Notes: generated by a model from the sequence alone, not told the origin. Counted from the first letter of the stretch, positions 46,691 to 59,100 are shown. The stretch is 64,000 bases of DNA from Pleurodeles waltl (GCF_031143425.1 NC_090451.1:666996508-667060507); one strand, 5' to 3'. Numbers and translations: made by a program.

Positions 46691-46848
46691 TTCTTAAAAT
46701 GACTCTGATAGAGCGTTAAACTGAGAGGCCTAAGAGCCTTTAGGTTTAAACCTATGTTAATACTACTTGGTTAAATATACCGGGGGCTCCCATCTCGACA
46801 ACGGGGAATGATTCAAGTATGTGAATCTACGAAAGTTCCAATACTGGG
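46687..46848. repeat. DIRS terminal inverted repeat (element 5' end)
   Basis: Reverse complement of 40328-40489, with shared pieces gagatgggagccccc, atatttaaccaagtagt, taggtttaaacctaaaggc and cagtttaac. It ends ccaatactgg and lacks the 26-nt extension of the other end. Confidence 0.88.
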
Positions 46849-46854
46849 GCAAAT

Positions 46855-48370
46855 ATGTGTTTTGGGGATTTTCAATTAGTATTTAAAATGTATTTTATAC
46901 AACAATGTGCATTATTATAAATGTTATTTTAAATGCAAAGCCCACTGCAAGGAATTCAAATCATGTATTCTAAAATGCGCTTTCCCTTTACGGTACATTG
47001 ACTGCATTGTCAATACTGAGCAGGGTGAGCTAGAAATATATAAAGAAAGGAAGTGGAATGTGCTCATTGCTTACATTCACTGGTAGATGGTTAGGCTGGC
47101 CCTGACTGGGTGAGCTTGTCAGATGTGTAGAATAATGTCCTAAGAGTAAAGAATGTTTTTAACAGCACAGAATGTAAGTCAAAATGCTGTGTTTAACTTA
47201 TGTATTTATTTAGGGAAGCTATATGTCCTACAAATGAATTGAACACTACGAATTACATGAAATAATTTAGTTATGTGTTGTTTCTGTGAAATACAAGCTT
47301 ACATTCAAAAAGCCGTTTTAACAATGTATGGACCATTGTACAGGGACCCCTAAGGTGCACGGCTACAAAGTAGCATGCACTCCACTATGAGCCCATCCCC
47401 AAGCGTCTAGAGGTAAGAAAACAATAATTTTATTTCCCAAAGGAGTAATCTTGATGATGCGTCTTTTTTATCATTCGCTTGACTGCTGTCAGTAGAAAGA
47501 TTTCTCTGAGACATCCAGACAGAGAACAATGGTGCAGAAATTATTTCTGCTCTTGCTCGTTGATTGATGAGCATGGCAACTGCTTAATCAGCAATTTAGG
47601 AAGTAAATGAGTTTAACAAAAGATAATATCCAGAGTGACTAGGCAAAGTTCACCTTGATTGCCTTACATTATTACCAACACAATAAAAAAAACTGTCAAT
47701 ATGGAGTTGAGATAATGCATACCAAATCACCTATTTGTGCATAAGCAATGCCCATCATATACATTTGTTACTACAACATCTATCTGTTAAGTGTGTTATT
47801 GGCAACACCTTGTATAATTTTTTATGGTGATTTAATGACCACCAGACCTCTTTCTGATGCGTTTTAATGCATTATGAGGAGCATGAGCTTCTGACTAAGA
47901 AATAAATTATTACTGTAAATTTTAATTTAAAGCTAGACATCAAGCTTGGACCCAACCAGGCAGAGGAAACGCACTTATATCCAGTTTAATATGTGTTCCA
48001 GACAGAACGTGATGTTGACAACGATCAATTTCCCTTGTCCAGCTACATGATTACTTGATTGTCATATGTATATATTTAGGACAGCTTTTTGTTGTTGCAT
48101 GAGCTGTGCCCGGCTTTACATGTATATGGAAACATCAAGGGGAGGGTGTGGGATCCTTGCGGTACCCCATAGTTTGCTCATCCGATGCTGGGCATTGCTG
48201 TGCTTATATGGATTTGTGTCCATGGTGAAATCTTTAATCCATTCCAGGGCCACTGTACAGTTTCCTGCCAATTTGCACAGTCATGATAACTTTATGAGAC
48301 AGCCTACCGTGTCATCCACCAGCAAAAGATCCAAAAGAATTAGACCACTTACTAATTCCCATTCCTTTAG
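46855..48370. other. Unassigned non-coding DNA
   Basis: AT-rich and balanced stretches. The 106-codon frame at 48066-48386 has no motif. No terminal repeats seen. Confidence 0.4.
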
Positions 48371-48373
48371 TAG

Positions 48374-48600
48374 GGTGTTGCAGTAATCATGCAGGAACTT
48401 TGTAGACTTGAGGACAGATAGGTGTTTATTAACAATATAAGTTATATCTCCAGCAAGCCACCATAACCCTCACAGGCGACTGGTCACCTCCAACAGTCAC
48501 CAGCCTTTTGATCCCTCACCAAGATTCTGCAGAAACTTGGAGGGAGAATTATGTTAGCCTTAAAGTAATAGAAACAGCACTACATGACTTCCCTTTTTCT
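48374..48600 (-). repeat. LTR-like end of the second gypsy element, copy 1
   Basis: Shares tgcagtaatcatgcaggaac, gtttattaacaa and a later acagcactaca with 49854-49925. Read on the minus strand, ttaataaac precedes the gattactgcaaca end, suiting a polyadenylation signal and LTR end. Between the shared blocks this copy has about 130 bases not present in the other. Confidence 0.5.
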
Positions 48601-48779
48601 AAACATAACCAACAATAAAACAGAATAATAAAACGAATGAAAAAAATCAAATAACATTTGCCAAAAGAAAAGATAACTAAAGTAAAGCGAAAAAGACTGG
48701 AGAATAAGCTACCCAAAAAGCCAAATACAAATACGCAGATCCTGAAACAATTAACATACACAATAATAATCCAGCAGTG

Positions 48780-48905
48780 TGCTGCATTAAAATCTATACT
48801 TTAGGGATAGAACTTTGGCCCATGGGCCTATTAGCATAGTTCAACGGATTACTGCATTACAATCTAGTCTTAATGGCAGAACTTTGGCAAGTGGACACCG
48901 CCGAC
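48780..48905. repeat. Local duplication of about 40 bp
   Basis: The blocks cattaaaatctatacttta..agaactttggccca (about 48784-48824) and cattacaatctagtctta..agaactttggcaag (about 48861-48898) are diverged direct repeats within gypsy-derived sequence. Confidence 0.5.
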
Positions 48906-49049
48906 TGTGTCACTATGTGCCTCCCACATGTGTTTCCTTTCAAACCTTCAACTTGAGTCAACTTTTGTCACTCTTTCAGTATTACATCAATGCATTCCTC
49001 CCACTCTAACAGCATTGCCAAATACTTTATTAATGACTACTAGATCACC

Positions 49050-49850
49050 AAATTTACAAACACACTCCAACAAATGAACAGGTTTTTTGATACGTACCAC
49101 ATCACCCACCTTAAAATTTGGAACTCTAGTTCTGTCTCTAGTATCATACTCTGCCTTTGTTTCTGCTGAATTCTTCTAACATTTGACCTCACAGTCAAGA
49201 CCACAATCTAGGTGTCCCAGTGGTGCCCATTTAGCCAATCAAGGTGGACATATTGGGATGTAGGTCTTCTTCTTAAACTCTCAAATAATTTGGTAGGGGA
49301 GTATAGTGTAGTGTGATAAAACCACAACATCGACCAAACTGCATTAATCACCACACACCTAATCTGCAGTGCCCATTGGATGCATTTTCCCAAAAGATGA
49401 GTCATACATTCGACCAAACCTTTGTTTAAGGTAGATTAAGCGCACTTCTCAAGTGTTTTACTCCACATGACTCAAGGAGTATCTTCACTTTCCCATTGAC
49501 AAACTGAAAACCATTGTCCAAAACTATATTCTTTGGTAACCCTTCATGAAGGAATATGTCTCTAGGAAAGTCTGCTATAGCTAGCTTTGGTACTTGGTTC
49601 AGTAATGAACCGTAGCTCTGGCCATTGGATATATTAGTCCAATATAACCAATGCATATTGAGATTGTTGTGTTAAAGCACTGATTGGGTCTATTAAACTG
49701 ATTTCAAGTTAATCCCAGAGTACAGGTGGCAACTAAACCGGCTGAAGGGGAAGAATAGTCACTTTCAACTTCTTCTCGCACCATGAACGTATGACACAAT
49801 TTTTGAGCATCTGCTCAATGTCTCTATCACATCCTCAGCGCCAACAATAT
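49050..49850 (-). pseudogene. Ty3/gypsy integrase, second and more decayed copy
   Basis: The frame at 49426-49656 has FPRDIFLHEGLPKNIVLDNGFQF, quoted here as HEGLP and LDNGFQF, with the second catalytic Asp at residue 47. After a shift, the frame at 49208-49417 starts MVECMTHLLGK, where the Glu of the VER box is kept but the Arg is not, followed by WFYHTTLYSPTK, the usual YRTT..S..T block. Upstream, near 49750-49850, remnants of the zinc domain are readable in mixed frames. It is a different family from the 39-kb copy. Several stops and shifts make it inactive. Confidence 0.75.
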
Positions 49851-49853
49851 AAT

Positions 49854-49990
49854 GTAGTAATCATGCAGGAACATCATAAACTTGTTTATTAACAACTTAA
49901 GCTACAAGAGACAGCACTACAGGTTTCTCTGATATCTTTGATGACTAATTCTCCTTTCAGGGAGGTCTGAACAGAGAATGGGCAAACTGG
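49854..49990 (-). repeat. LTR-like end of the second gypsy element, copy 2
   Basis: Reads tgtagtaatcatgcaggaac, then cttgtttattaacaa and acagcactaca. It touches the integrase remnant directly, with no primer-binding site, gag or RT between them, so most of the internal region has been lost. The outer limit is uncertain. Confidence 0.5.
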
Positions 49991-49999
49991 GAGTCAGCC

Positions 50000-52900
50000 A
50001 TTCGTCTAGATGACATTGGTTGAAGATATCTGATTCCATGATCTGGCTTAAGAAGTATAGGTTTGTGGTTGGTCAGATATTTGAAGCATCCTTGAGGTTG
50101 ACAGATATCTTCTTGAGGACTTTAGGCTCTATGGTGTGCTTCAAGTGTTCAGTACCACAACCACTCAGGATGAGGCATTCCTGATGTCTTCGATGGCCAA
50201 CAATATTGTCTAGAGCCACCGTAGATTTGTATTGTCAATCGTAAACACTTTTTGTGGAATTCAAACATGTGAAGATTGTTACACAAGCAGATATGGGGGT
50301 TGTTGGGTTATTTTGGATTAAAGTCCAGATACTAGGGAGGTGGAGAGTGCTTCTCCGACCTCAACATTTTGAAATGAAAATGGCACAGTGTGATTTAATG
50401 ATCTCCAGCTCAGATAAATTCCCTGTGGATGAATACTGCCTATGCCTGAGCATTACTCATATTACACTTTTTGCAAGTCTGTATTTTATTACACTTAATT
50501 ACATATGTATATTTTGTTTTGTACTGTCAAAAAGCCTGGAAGCTGCTTGCAACATCTGGTGCTACATAATAAATAAAATGAATTCAATATGCAATAAATT
50601 AAAACAAAATCCAATTCAGCTCTCTCAGTCACTCTGCAACAGCAGGGACCTGACAGGATTTCAGGACTTGTGCACGCACAGGCAACATTGCTCTCTGAGA
50701 GAAGTCACCTGCACAGTCTTTTCATCACCAGTGAGGTCCACAAGGATTGGGATACTGTTGTTTCTGGAAACATAGGGAATGGTGGCTGAACGTATCTCCG
50801 GCTGCTGGGACAGAGCATTTCACAAGAATGGCAGCCATCTTGCTTGCAGTGGTATAAAGGCTTGACTGGGGGTCAAAAAAAAGAAGCTTCAATCTTGATT
50901 GGGGAACACGTCCTTGTAGTCAATGGCCCACATGCTGTATTGATTATCAGTGCTCCCTTTCTTTTGATTGTACTTCAGCAGGAATGAAGGCGGAATGTGG
51001 CCACCTTGTCACACTTCGGCTTGTATCACACCCGGGTTCCCAGTGTTGTGCACCTTAGTTGTTTTTCTCATCCTGTGGGTCCCTTTGTCGTTTAGTAGGC
51101 TAGATCTCTGTTTCCCCTTACTCTTGTGTTCTTTTCTACTGCTGTCATCCTGGAATATTCCATGAAGGTGCCAAGTGTCTCTGCATTTCCAGAATTTCTC
51201 CTTAGACTGTGATGGGTGAGTTATTTGCCTCAACTTATTTGAACCTCTGAGAGACAACCTTTTCAGCTTTGTTGGACTAGCAACCTATGGCAACACGAGG
51301 ATCAACATCCACACTGCCCTTGTTTTGTTCCCCTGTTTCCCCAGTTCACAGATTGTGGAGGCTGGGGTCTTTAAAAAACTCCTGATGAGCACCTATATGT
51401 TGTGCTAAGATCTAATTCAATGAGCCACCATGATCTACTATCCGGCTGTTAAGGTCCTATGGAGACATGAGAAAGGACTTTAAGCTTTCACAAGTCATAT
51501 GCTAAATTAACATTATAATTGGTCTTCTCAACACCAGCACTCATCAATAATAGAGTTAAACAACATTTTAAAAATATAATGAGCTTACACAATCTTCATC
51601 AGTAGTGCAAAGGTCTGGCTCACAGAGTTAACTAAGAACTGATTCATACATAAAAAAAAACTAATATCCTATCCTAGTTGAGTTTACCCATCTGCCACCT
51701 TAGTTAGGCCAATATACTTTCCGAGGGGTTAATAGTGAGTCCTTTTCGATGCTCAAATATTATTTGTTTCATAGATGCAGCCCTTGGTAGAATCGTTCAA
51801 TTTCTACCTCTACATTTATTAACATTTACCATATGTTAACTATCAAACACTATAAAATACTAACCCAGGCAGCTGTGATGTCCACATTTAAGATTTTCAA
51901 TGAAATGTCTTCGAGATTTGATAGAAAACAAATTGTTCTGCCACATTTATAGTATGAGGAAAAAGTATTCTTTTTTGTCATGGGATCCCACCTTGTTGAG
52001 AGCAGATCACTGGATCCAACACAGTATTTCATGGGTTGGAACATGGTCAATGGGAAAGCCTAAAACAAATGTCAGTTCTTAACTGATCAGATTCGGGCTA
52101 TAACCTTAAATTGTTAATTCCAAGGTGGTATGTGTTCACAATTAGAAGTAGAAGTGGGCCTGGAAGATAAATGTCACTTGTGGACAGCATTTTGCCAACC
52201 ACAGAGTGGGCCTGGAAAACAAGCTTTAGGCCTACGATGCGTTGCCTGACTACAGCAGCCTAAAACGTGCTGTCTCGCCTGCCAATATAACCCTTTTTGA
52301 TAAGCAGGAAACCCTACTTCTAAATATTTATAAATCACTCCATAGTTTGCTTATCCGTTTATGGCTTTGCAGAAAGCGCACTGAGGCAGAGTCTCAACTT
52401 ATCCGACCTCTATCTTTCTTCTATTGCAGACCCTGTATAAACCATCCCAACACATACATTTGTAGCCTATAGTTGCAGATATAAAATAGTGCAATTTCTG
52501 ATGCCAGGTGCTGTAGTAAATGTTAGATTGACCTTGAGGAAGGGTAGCTCGAGCCGGACTTCCTGTTCTGAGCACAGGAAGCTGGAACACTGACTCCCAG
52601 AGCGCAGAGACAAAAACACTGAACTATGGGTATGAGCTCCTAAGGCAGGAGATTTCTCATCTGGGTGCGGTCGGCATGATTTGCACAAAAACCTCTTCTG
52701 AAGGGATTGAGCTTTTAGGCCTGAAAATCTAAAGGCCTCTCTGTATTAATACTTAAAGTTATGGTGAGTCATCTTATGTTTGCATTTCGCACAAAAGTAA
52801 GAGAGCAGGTCTGAGCATTTCGTAAAAATCTGAAACTGGGCAGTCCGTGCACATCTGTTCGCACTTTTCCTGAATCCTGGCTCCCTTGGCTGTTGTTTTC

Positions 52901-53110
52901 TTTCCGTTCTGTAGCCTTTAAATGCAAGTCTGCCTCATAAACGAGCGGAAACCTGCATGGTTTTAGCCAGAGGAGAAATTATTGCCTATAGTGAAAGCTA
53001 GAAATTTCCCATTTGACCAGTCCATATATGAGGCTGTTCGTCACATGTTAGGCTACGACAACACAGTGGCTCTCCAAGTCCTATAGGGTAAAAAAAAGTG
53101 GTAATTACAC
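50000..53110. other. Unassigned DNA, including one 173-codon frame
   Basis: No repeat termini were recognised. The frame at 50254-50775 is described among the findings. Other frames (51009-51257, 52242-52472) have no motif. Repetition-free balanced stretches could be unique DNA. Confidence 0.4.
50254..50775 (+). other. Unassigned 173-codon open frame
   Basis: The translation has no recognised domain. A cysteine-, leucine- and isoleucine-rich stretch at about residues 60-105 could be a hydrophobic segment; there is no signal peptide at the start. It lies just beyond a decayed gypsy LTR, and an aataaataaaatg sits inside it, which does not favour a real gene. A frame this long is somewhat unexpected at this base composition, so I list it without a function. 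A decayed transposon or chance are the likely explanations. Confidence 0.2.
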
Positions 53111-53115
53111 ATTAA

Positions 53116-53286
53116 AGGCCTGGTTACGACATTGGTGGATGGGATACTCTGTCACAAACGCGACAGATAACCCGTTTGCCATATTACAAGTTCCGTTATA
53201 TCCTATGGAACTTGTAAAACGGCAGGCGGGACAGCCGTCACATTTGTGACAGAGTATCCCATCTGCCAAGGTCGTAATCAGGCCCT
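53116..53286. mobile_element. Palindromic foldback element, Harbinger-like
   Basis: The left end aggcctggttacgac and the right end gtcgtaatcaggccct are inverted. Arms continue with ggatgggatactctgtcacaa against ttgtgacagagtatcccat, and the centre is acaagttccgttatatccta with ggaacttgt. TAA on both outer sides (53113-53115 and 53285-53287) would be a Harbinger-type 3-bp duplication if the termini are trimmed by one or two bases. No protein. A truncated relative lies at 63704-63833. Confidence 0.75.
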
Positions 53287-53444
53287 AAGTTTCTGAAGTA
53301 TGGATTGCATTCCCATAATATTCATTGCTCTGATTCTCTCTTCCTCATCCTAGTACTTTGTGGTGTTGACCACCTTCAGTTCAGGACACTAATTGTTAAC
53401 TTGTAAAACATTCCATTTTAATCCAAAAAGCATTCTTCCTAGGT

Positions 53445-55125
53445 CTTCCAATCAATCAGTACTTTTAGAGCGCGACTGTTCACCCGTTAGGGTCTCAAGG
53501 CGCTGGGTGCGGGGCAGGGCGTAGTATGTGAAGGTCAGAGGAGATCAGGTGAAGAGCCAAGTTTTGAGGTCCTTTCTGAATTGAGAAAGCATGGGAGATC
53601 TTCTGAGGTAGATCAGGAGGTAGGCAGAGCGGGGGTGCCTGGTGGGCGTGTAGAAGTGGAGTCTTTGGTTGAGGTATTCTGGTCCGGCATTGTGGAGGGC
53701 TTTGTATGCATGCGTGAGAATTTTGAATGTAATTCTCTTGTCTATTGGGAGCCAGTGCAGGTCTTTCAGTAGGGCAGGGGTGTGGCTGTGTTTGGGGGCA
53801 TTGTTGATGAGATGGGCGGACGCGTACTGCATGCGTTGAAGTCTTTTTTTGTACCTTGGTGGTGGTTCTGGTGTAGAGTGCATTGCCATAGTCCACGCAA
53901 CTGCTAGAGAGAGCCTGGGTGACTGTTCTTTTGGTTTCAGTAGGGATCCATTTGAAGATCTTTCGAAGCATGCGCATTGTGTTGAAACAGGCAGAGGAGA
54001 CTGCACTGACTTGGCGGTTCATCGAGTGAGGAGTCCAGGATGAATGCGAGGTTGCGGGCGAGGTCGGTGGGGTGCCAGAGCACTTCCGAGGGCTGTGGGC
54101 CACCAGGAGATGTCCCACGCAGAGGGGCTGTTTCCAATGATGAGGACTTCTGTTTTTTTGGTATTTAGCTTGAGACAGCTCTCTTTCATCCATGCGGCGA
54201 CTGCCTTAATTCTGTTGTGGAAGTTGGCTTTGGCTGTGTGTGGGTCGTTGGTGAAGGAGATGATTAGCTGTGTGTCGTCGGCATATGAGACAATGCTGAG
54301 TGCGTGGTGTCTGGCTATGGTAGCTAGGGGGGCCAGGTAGAGGTTAAAGAGAGTAGGGCTCAGGAAGGAGCCTTGCAGGACGCCGCAGATGATTTTGGTG
54401 GCCTCTGAGCAGAAGGGGGGAGCCGGACTCGGATTCCGGCGTCGTGGAGACGAGTCCGTAGAGTATGGTGGGAAATTGTGTTGAATGTAGCAGACAGGTC
54501 TAGGAGGATGAGAGCAGTGGTCTCCCCCCTGTCTAGGAGGATGCGAATGTCGTCTGTGGCAGCGAGGAGGGTGGTCTCTGTGCTGTGGTTGCTCCAAAAG
54601 CCAGGCTGAGAGGGGTCAAGGATGTTGTAGAGTTCAATGTGTTTGGTGAGTTGTCTGTTGACAGCCTTTTCAATGACCTTGGCTGGGAAGGGGAGTAGAG
54701 AGATGGGCCGAAGGTTCTTAAGGTCGTCTGGATCTGAGATTGGTTTCTTAAGTAAGGTCTTGATTTCAGTGTGTTCCCAGATATCTGGGAAGGAGGCGGT
54801 TTTAAAGGAGTGGTTGATGATGTACCGGTGCTTGGGTGCGATGGTTCTACTTGCTTTGTTGAAGATGTAGTGGGGTCAGGGATTGGAGGGAGAGCCAGTG
54901 GTTGGAGTTCATGATGTTGAGGGTTTCCTCGTCAGAGATGTTGGACCAGCAGAGTAGGAAGTTGGGGTTTGGTGGAGCTTCATTAACAGTAGGTCTTGTT
55001 CTCACTCAGCATCCACCAAGCTCCACTCGGTTGAAGCCTGATAGGGCAGGATGGTGGTTGTCAGTAATTGGAATAGGAAGGGGTACTCGAGTGAGCAAGA
55101 CATCTACTAATTAATCAAGGCATCT
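53445..55125 (-). mobile_element. L2/CR1-like LINE, 5' truncated
   Basis: The minus strand carries RT-derived sequence over about 1.6 kb and ends in cgccttgagaccctaacggg..gcgctctaaaagtactgattgattgg, quoted only in part, the standard tail with a short ATTG-type repeat. The 5' side fades at about 55125 without an endonuclease start. This matches the target-primed insertion product of L2-type elements. Confidence 0.85.
53495..54870 (-). pseudogene. L2-like reverse transcriptase, broken
   Basis: The frame at 54019-54597 has GVLQGSFLSPTLFNLYL (residues 72-88) and SYADDTQLI with the catalytic YADD at residues 105-108 (54274-54285), then WMKESCLKLNTKKTEVL. The frames at 53545-54006 and 53495-54193 continue the C-terminal part (LPIDKRITFKILTHAYKAL, then FRKDLKTWLFT). 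The upstream RT fingers are readable to about 54870 but interrupted by stops. At least two shifts separate the pieces. The protein would copy element RNA at a nicked target; this copy cannot. Plus-strand frames here are shadows. Confidence 0.85.
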
Positions 55126-55134
55126 CCGCCATCT

Positions 55135-57430
55135 TCTACTTCCACATCACACTCCTTGATAAAACTGAAGCTGTATTAGGCCTCGCCTGGAAAGGTGTTG
55201 AAGACACAATGTTAGTCTGTGCACCAACCCGCAGAAGAACAGACTCTTTTGTAGATGAATCATGTACTAAAGGGTTTATAGGGATGTTTTAATCCTAATA
55301 CAGCGTCCAACAGTGAAATTAGAGGTCTTAAACTTCTCACAAACCCAGAATTGATAAACAAACTATTGGTGTATTACTGACGTCTACAGCTCAACATAAT
55401 TTCTACCTCGATCACCAGATATGGAAATGCAGCTGCAGGAGCCATGTTCACGCAGTTCAGAAGATAAGCCTGAAAAAGCTGGAACATTAATTCTACATCA
55501 AGCTCATTGACTGGAAAGGCTCTGCTCCCGGTTTCCGTGGGTATCTTATGTTGCTGTATGCAACAAAATGGCACATCCTCTGAAAGGCCATACTGAGAGC
55601 TTGAGGGCAATGTGAATTCATGATTTGGCCAACCGGAGTGCTTATATTTGGCACCTCCACAAGATATTCAAGAGTCAAGTTCAAGACAGATTTCCCTCAA
55701 GTGTCCTTGGCTCTTGACTATCTTTCAACACCAGTCATGAACTGGAGATGAAGAGAGGCCTGCTGAATAATGAGCTATAGGTCTGCAGAGGGGTCACAGG
55801 TAAGTGATAAATGACAGCTCAATGGTAGAACTGCCGAGAAGGGTGGGCAAGATGAGGTAGAGAATGGACCACTTCTGCTCTTACCTAAACCTTGCTCCAC
55901 ACCTTCTTCACAGAAAGGTTGGAAACCACAGATTCACTGACATGTTTCAAAGGCAATCTCACCCCAAACAGGAAATGTGAATCTTAGTTCTTCACCTTTG
56001 TTCACCTGAGCTCTTTACTGCCTTAGTCTTACCCCATATCAGATGAGAAACCCAATGGTATCCAAATGGGTGTCCAGAGAAGAACTACAATTAGCACACA
56101 TATACACTTCTTATGATCAGACATCTAGACAGATGTAATTCTGTTGTTATAAAAAACACTCCAGTCAAATGCTTCGAAAACATCTTTATCTTGTGTTAAT
56201 CACAACCAAATTACTTGTTTTGTTGGTTAAAATAAAAAAACGTAATAAGTTGAAAATTATCAAAAAAGCTTACAAAGTTACCAAATACTTATTGTAGGGG
56301 ATACCGTGCCTGCCAGAGTAAAAACGTGTAATGTGAAAGCACCCTGAATTTACATAATCCTCAATAATAGTGATCACTATTGCGAGAAAAGCGGAACTGA
56401 TTAAACAGAAGCAAAATTCTCAAATATCCCAAAAGGGAAATTTTCTTAAAAACAAAAACTTTAAAAAACACTTAACAACAGGAGCCAGAGTTTCCAGGAG
56501 ATCCTCCATAGAGCCTTGAAGGCCTTTATCTACTGGGTTCTTTGTACAAATTAATAAAGTAGCTGTTGTTCTTTAAGTACCCATGTGTCTATGAAATATA
56601 ATTTATTTATTTATAGTAGTATCATATAGCATTGTTTGTCACTTTTCTAGCGTTAAGTATTAAATACTTTATTAAAAAAAGACACACTGCACACACAGGA
56701 TGTGAGTAAAGGAGTACTTAAGGAAGTGTATTCAGATCTTTATCCATATCTGGTTGAAACCATCACTCAACGCATTAAGAAGAGTAATTGACCTTTTATG
56801 AGAACGATCCCAGGTGACGGTGGCCAAACATTTGAAGAAAGAATGCCATTGCTATTGAAGGGATGCGCCAAGTATTGAAATGAGTTTCATAGTTTCATGA
56901 AGAGGTAATCTTGGAAAAATGAGAAACTATCGAGATAGGCACCTTATTTCCTGCTGATTTCAATGCGATGTTGGCTTGAGATGTTTTTTACAGAACAGGT
57001 TTTGTTTACATTTATATCCTTCATAAAGATTATGTCTGGACTATCTTGGCAATAGTAATAATGGAATCTGCCCATTTGAACAGACGCATATTGGAAGGTT
57101 GGAATTTAAACTTATTTCTTTAAGGTAACAACTGCAGAATCGAAGATGTGATCCATAGAGGTTTGTTTCATTATGTTTGGGTTAGAATGAGGGGCCAATG
57201 GAGATTCCTTCCTCTACTCTCAAAGAACACCAATCTGAGAATCCTCCCACGGGCAGTGCGGGTCAGTTACAGCTGAGTATGCTTTTCTGAACTTTTCTTT
57301 GGTATTTAGGTCATAATGTCAATTTTTTTAATGTGTATTTATTTTATTCTGTTTTAATACCAATAAGCGAGCCACGGTGAGAGTGATGGAAAATATATTC
57401 TATTTCTGATAATGTACATCACATGCAGGG
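55135..57430. other. Unassigned non-coding DNA
   Basis: No frame with a motif and no repeat ends recognised. AT-rich in the second half. Confidence 0.4.
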
Positions 57431-57435
57431 ATGTA

Positions 57436-57815
57436 TGTTAGAAATGTGGTCTCTAGTTGGCAGCCGTATGCACCCTGTAGGGACCCCAATCCTAGTCAGG
57501 GTAAGTCACAACACATCCTTAATTATACTGTGCTCACCTTCGGGTAGCTTGACACAGACCAGACAGGCTTAACTTAGAAGGCAATGAGTAAAGTATTTGA
57601 GCAATAAGTCAAACAGTAACACTGTGAAAACACCACAAAAAGACTTCAAAACAGGTCAGAAAAATACATTGTGATTTTAGAAATAAAAGAAGACCAAAAT
57701 GACAGAAATCCAAAACGTAAATCCTGAGATATGCAATTTTAAAGATTTAGGTGAAAATAGAGCATACAGGCACAAAGAGCCAACTGGACCGGGACAAAGT
57801 CACAAGTTCAGGCTA
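57436..57815. repeat. LTR-like repeat fragment
   Basis: Begins tgttagaaatgtggtctcta and continues with ccctgtagggacccc and a gtcagggtaagtca block, resembling the start of an LTR in style. The far end dissolves before the satellite. No target duplication found. The assignment is from general appearance and is weak. Confidence 0.35.
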
Positions 57816-57879
57816 TTAATCCTTCCATCCACCTGCTGATATCCACAATTTCACCTTCATATTCTGTCACCCATTCAAT

Positions 57880-59100
57880 CTTTCATTTGTCTTTCAGATT
57901 TTCACCAGTCTGTTGGTCCACATATCCATATCTAATCCTATGTATCCATCTCCAAACCTATCTATCCATCTATCTGTCCATCCACCCTTTCACTCATTCA
58001 TCTCGCCATCCACCCTTTCACCCATTCATTCATCCATCCATCAGCCCTTTCACTAAGCCATCCAATTACCCCTCTTTTCATTCATCCTTCCACCTAACCA
58101 CTCATCCATCCATCCACTTACTCATCCATTCATGCTTTGCTTTCACTCAGTTGTCCATCTACCCACCCTCCCATTCACTCATCCATTCTTTTACTCATCC
58201 ATTAATTCACCCTTTCATCTGCCCACCCTCCCTTTCACCAATCCATCCTTTCACTTATGGATCAATCCATCCATCGACCCTTTCATCCACCTCTATCCAT
58301 TTTTTCACTAATCATCCACCATTTCATTCCATCCAACCACCCACCCTTTCACTTCATTCGTCTGTCCATCCTCCCTTTCACTCATCACATCCAATCCATC
58401 AGCCCTCTCTTGCACTCAGCCATACATCCTATCACTCACTCATCCATTCACCCTTTCATTCAGCCATCCGTCCACTTATCCATCCATCCACCCTCTATTC
58501 ACTAAAGCATCCATTCTTTCACTCATCCATCCTTTAAGTCATCGATCCATCTACCACTCAACCATTCTTTTGCTCACCCATTCATCCACCCTTTCACTCT
58601 CACATCCATCTTCCACTCAATCACTCCCATGTGTCTGTCAAGTTCCAGTCAGAAGAGGCCCATCAAGAACTGACCCCTGCTGTAGCTTCTAAAGTTGGGG
58701 GTTCATGATATCCCGGAATCCAGCTTTTCATTCATTCATCCAACCATCTGCTCATCCATCTATCCACCCTTTTAGTCCTTCCATCTATCCACTGTTTCAC
58801 TCTACACATCCATCCGCCCTTTCTCATTATCCATAAACCCTTTCCCTCACCCATCCATTCACTCTTTCATCCAATCAACCTTCCCTTTCATTCATAATTA
58901 TTTCACTTATCTATCCATCAACACTTTTATCCATCCGTCTACCCCCTTTCACTCACCCATTTATTATCTCACTCATCCATCCTTACATCCATCTTTGCAC
59001 TCACTCGTTCATTAATCCATTCACCCACCCACCCTCTCACTCACCCATCGGCCCTTTCATTCACACACCTATCCATCATTCCTTTCACACAGTTACCACC
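57880..59100 (+). repeat. CATC-rich degenerate satellite
   Basis: About 1.2 kb of catc/cattc/ccac units of the form ccatccatccaccctttcac. The 216-codon frame at 57887-58537 is a translation of this repeat and not a gene. Two non-satellite blocks (about 58635-58720 and 59120-59210) interrupt or border it. Confidence 0.9.

Larger units (their letters stand above)
40302..46848 (-). mobile_element. DIRS-type tyrosine-recombinase retrotransposon
   Basis: The termini are inverted repeats of about 160 bp (40328-40489 and 46687-46848), roughly 90 percent alike. The lower-coordinate end extends about 26 nt further (40302-40327). An internal complementary region at 40652-40761 carries sequence matching both ends in junction order. 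On the minus strand it encodes, in order, a gag-like protein, RT with YLDD, RNase H, a methyltransferase-like segment and a tyrosine recombinase. There is no integrase and no LTR. This is the layout of DIRS elements, which are thought to pass through circular DNA and insert without target duplications; none is seen here. A hAT element interrupts it at 41158-41808. Many stops and shifts make it inactive. Confidence 0.93.

Noticed and set aside
53581..54870. Plus-strand frames of 60-98 codons
   Set aside because: They are antisense shadows of the L2-like RT.
57887..58537. 216-codon open frame
   Set aside because: It is a translation of CATC-type tandem repeats (Ser-Ile-His-Pro-Phe patterns), not a protein.
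57880..59100. CRISPR-like array
   Set aside because: The units are degenerate tetra- to pentanucleotides without constant repeats and unique spacers, and the genome is eukaryotic.
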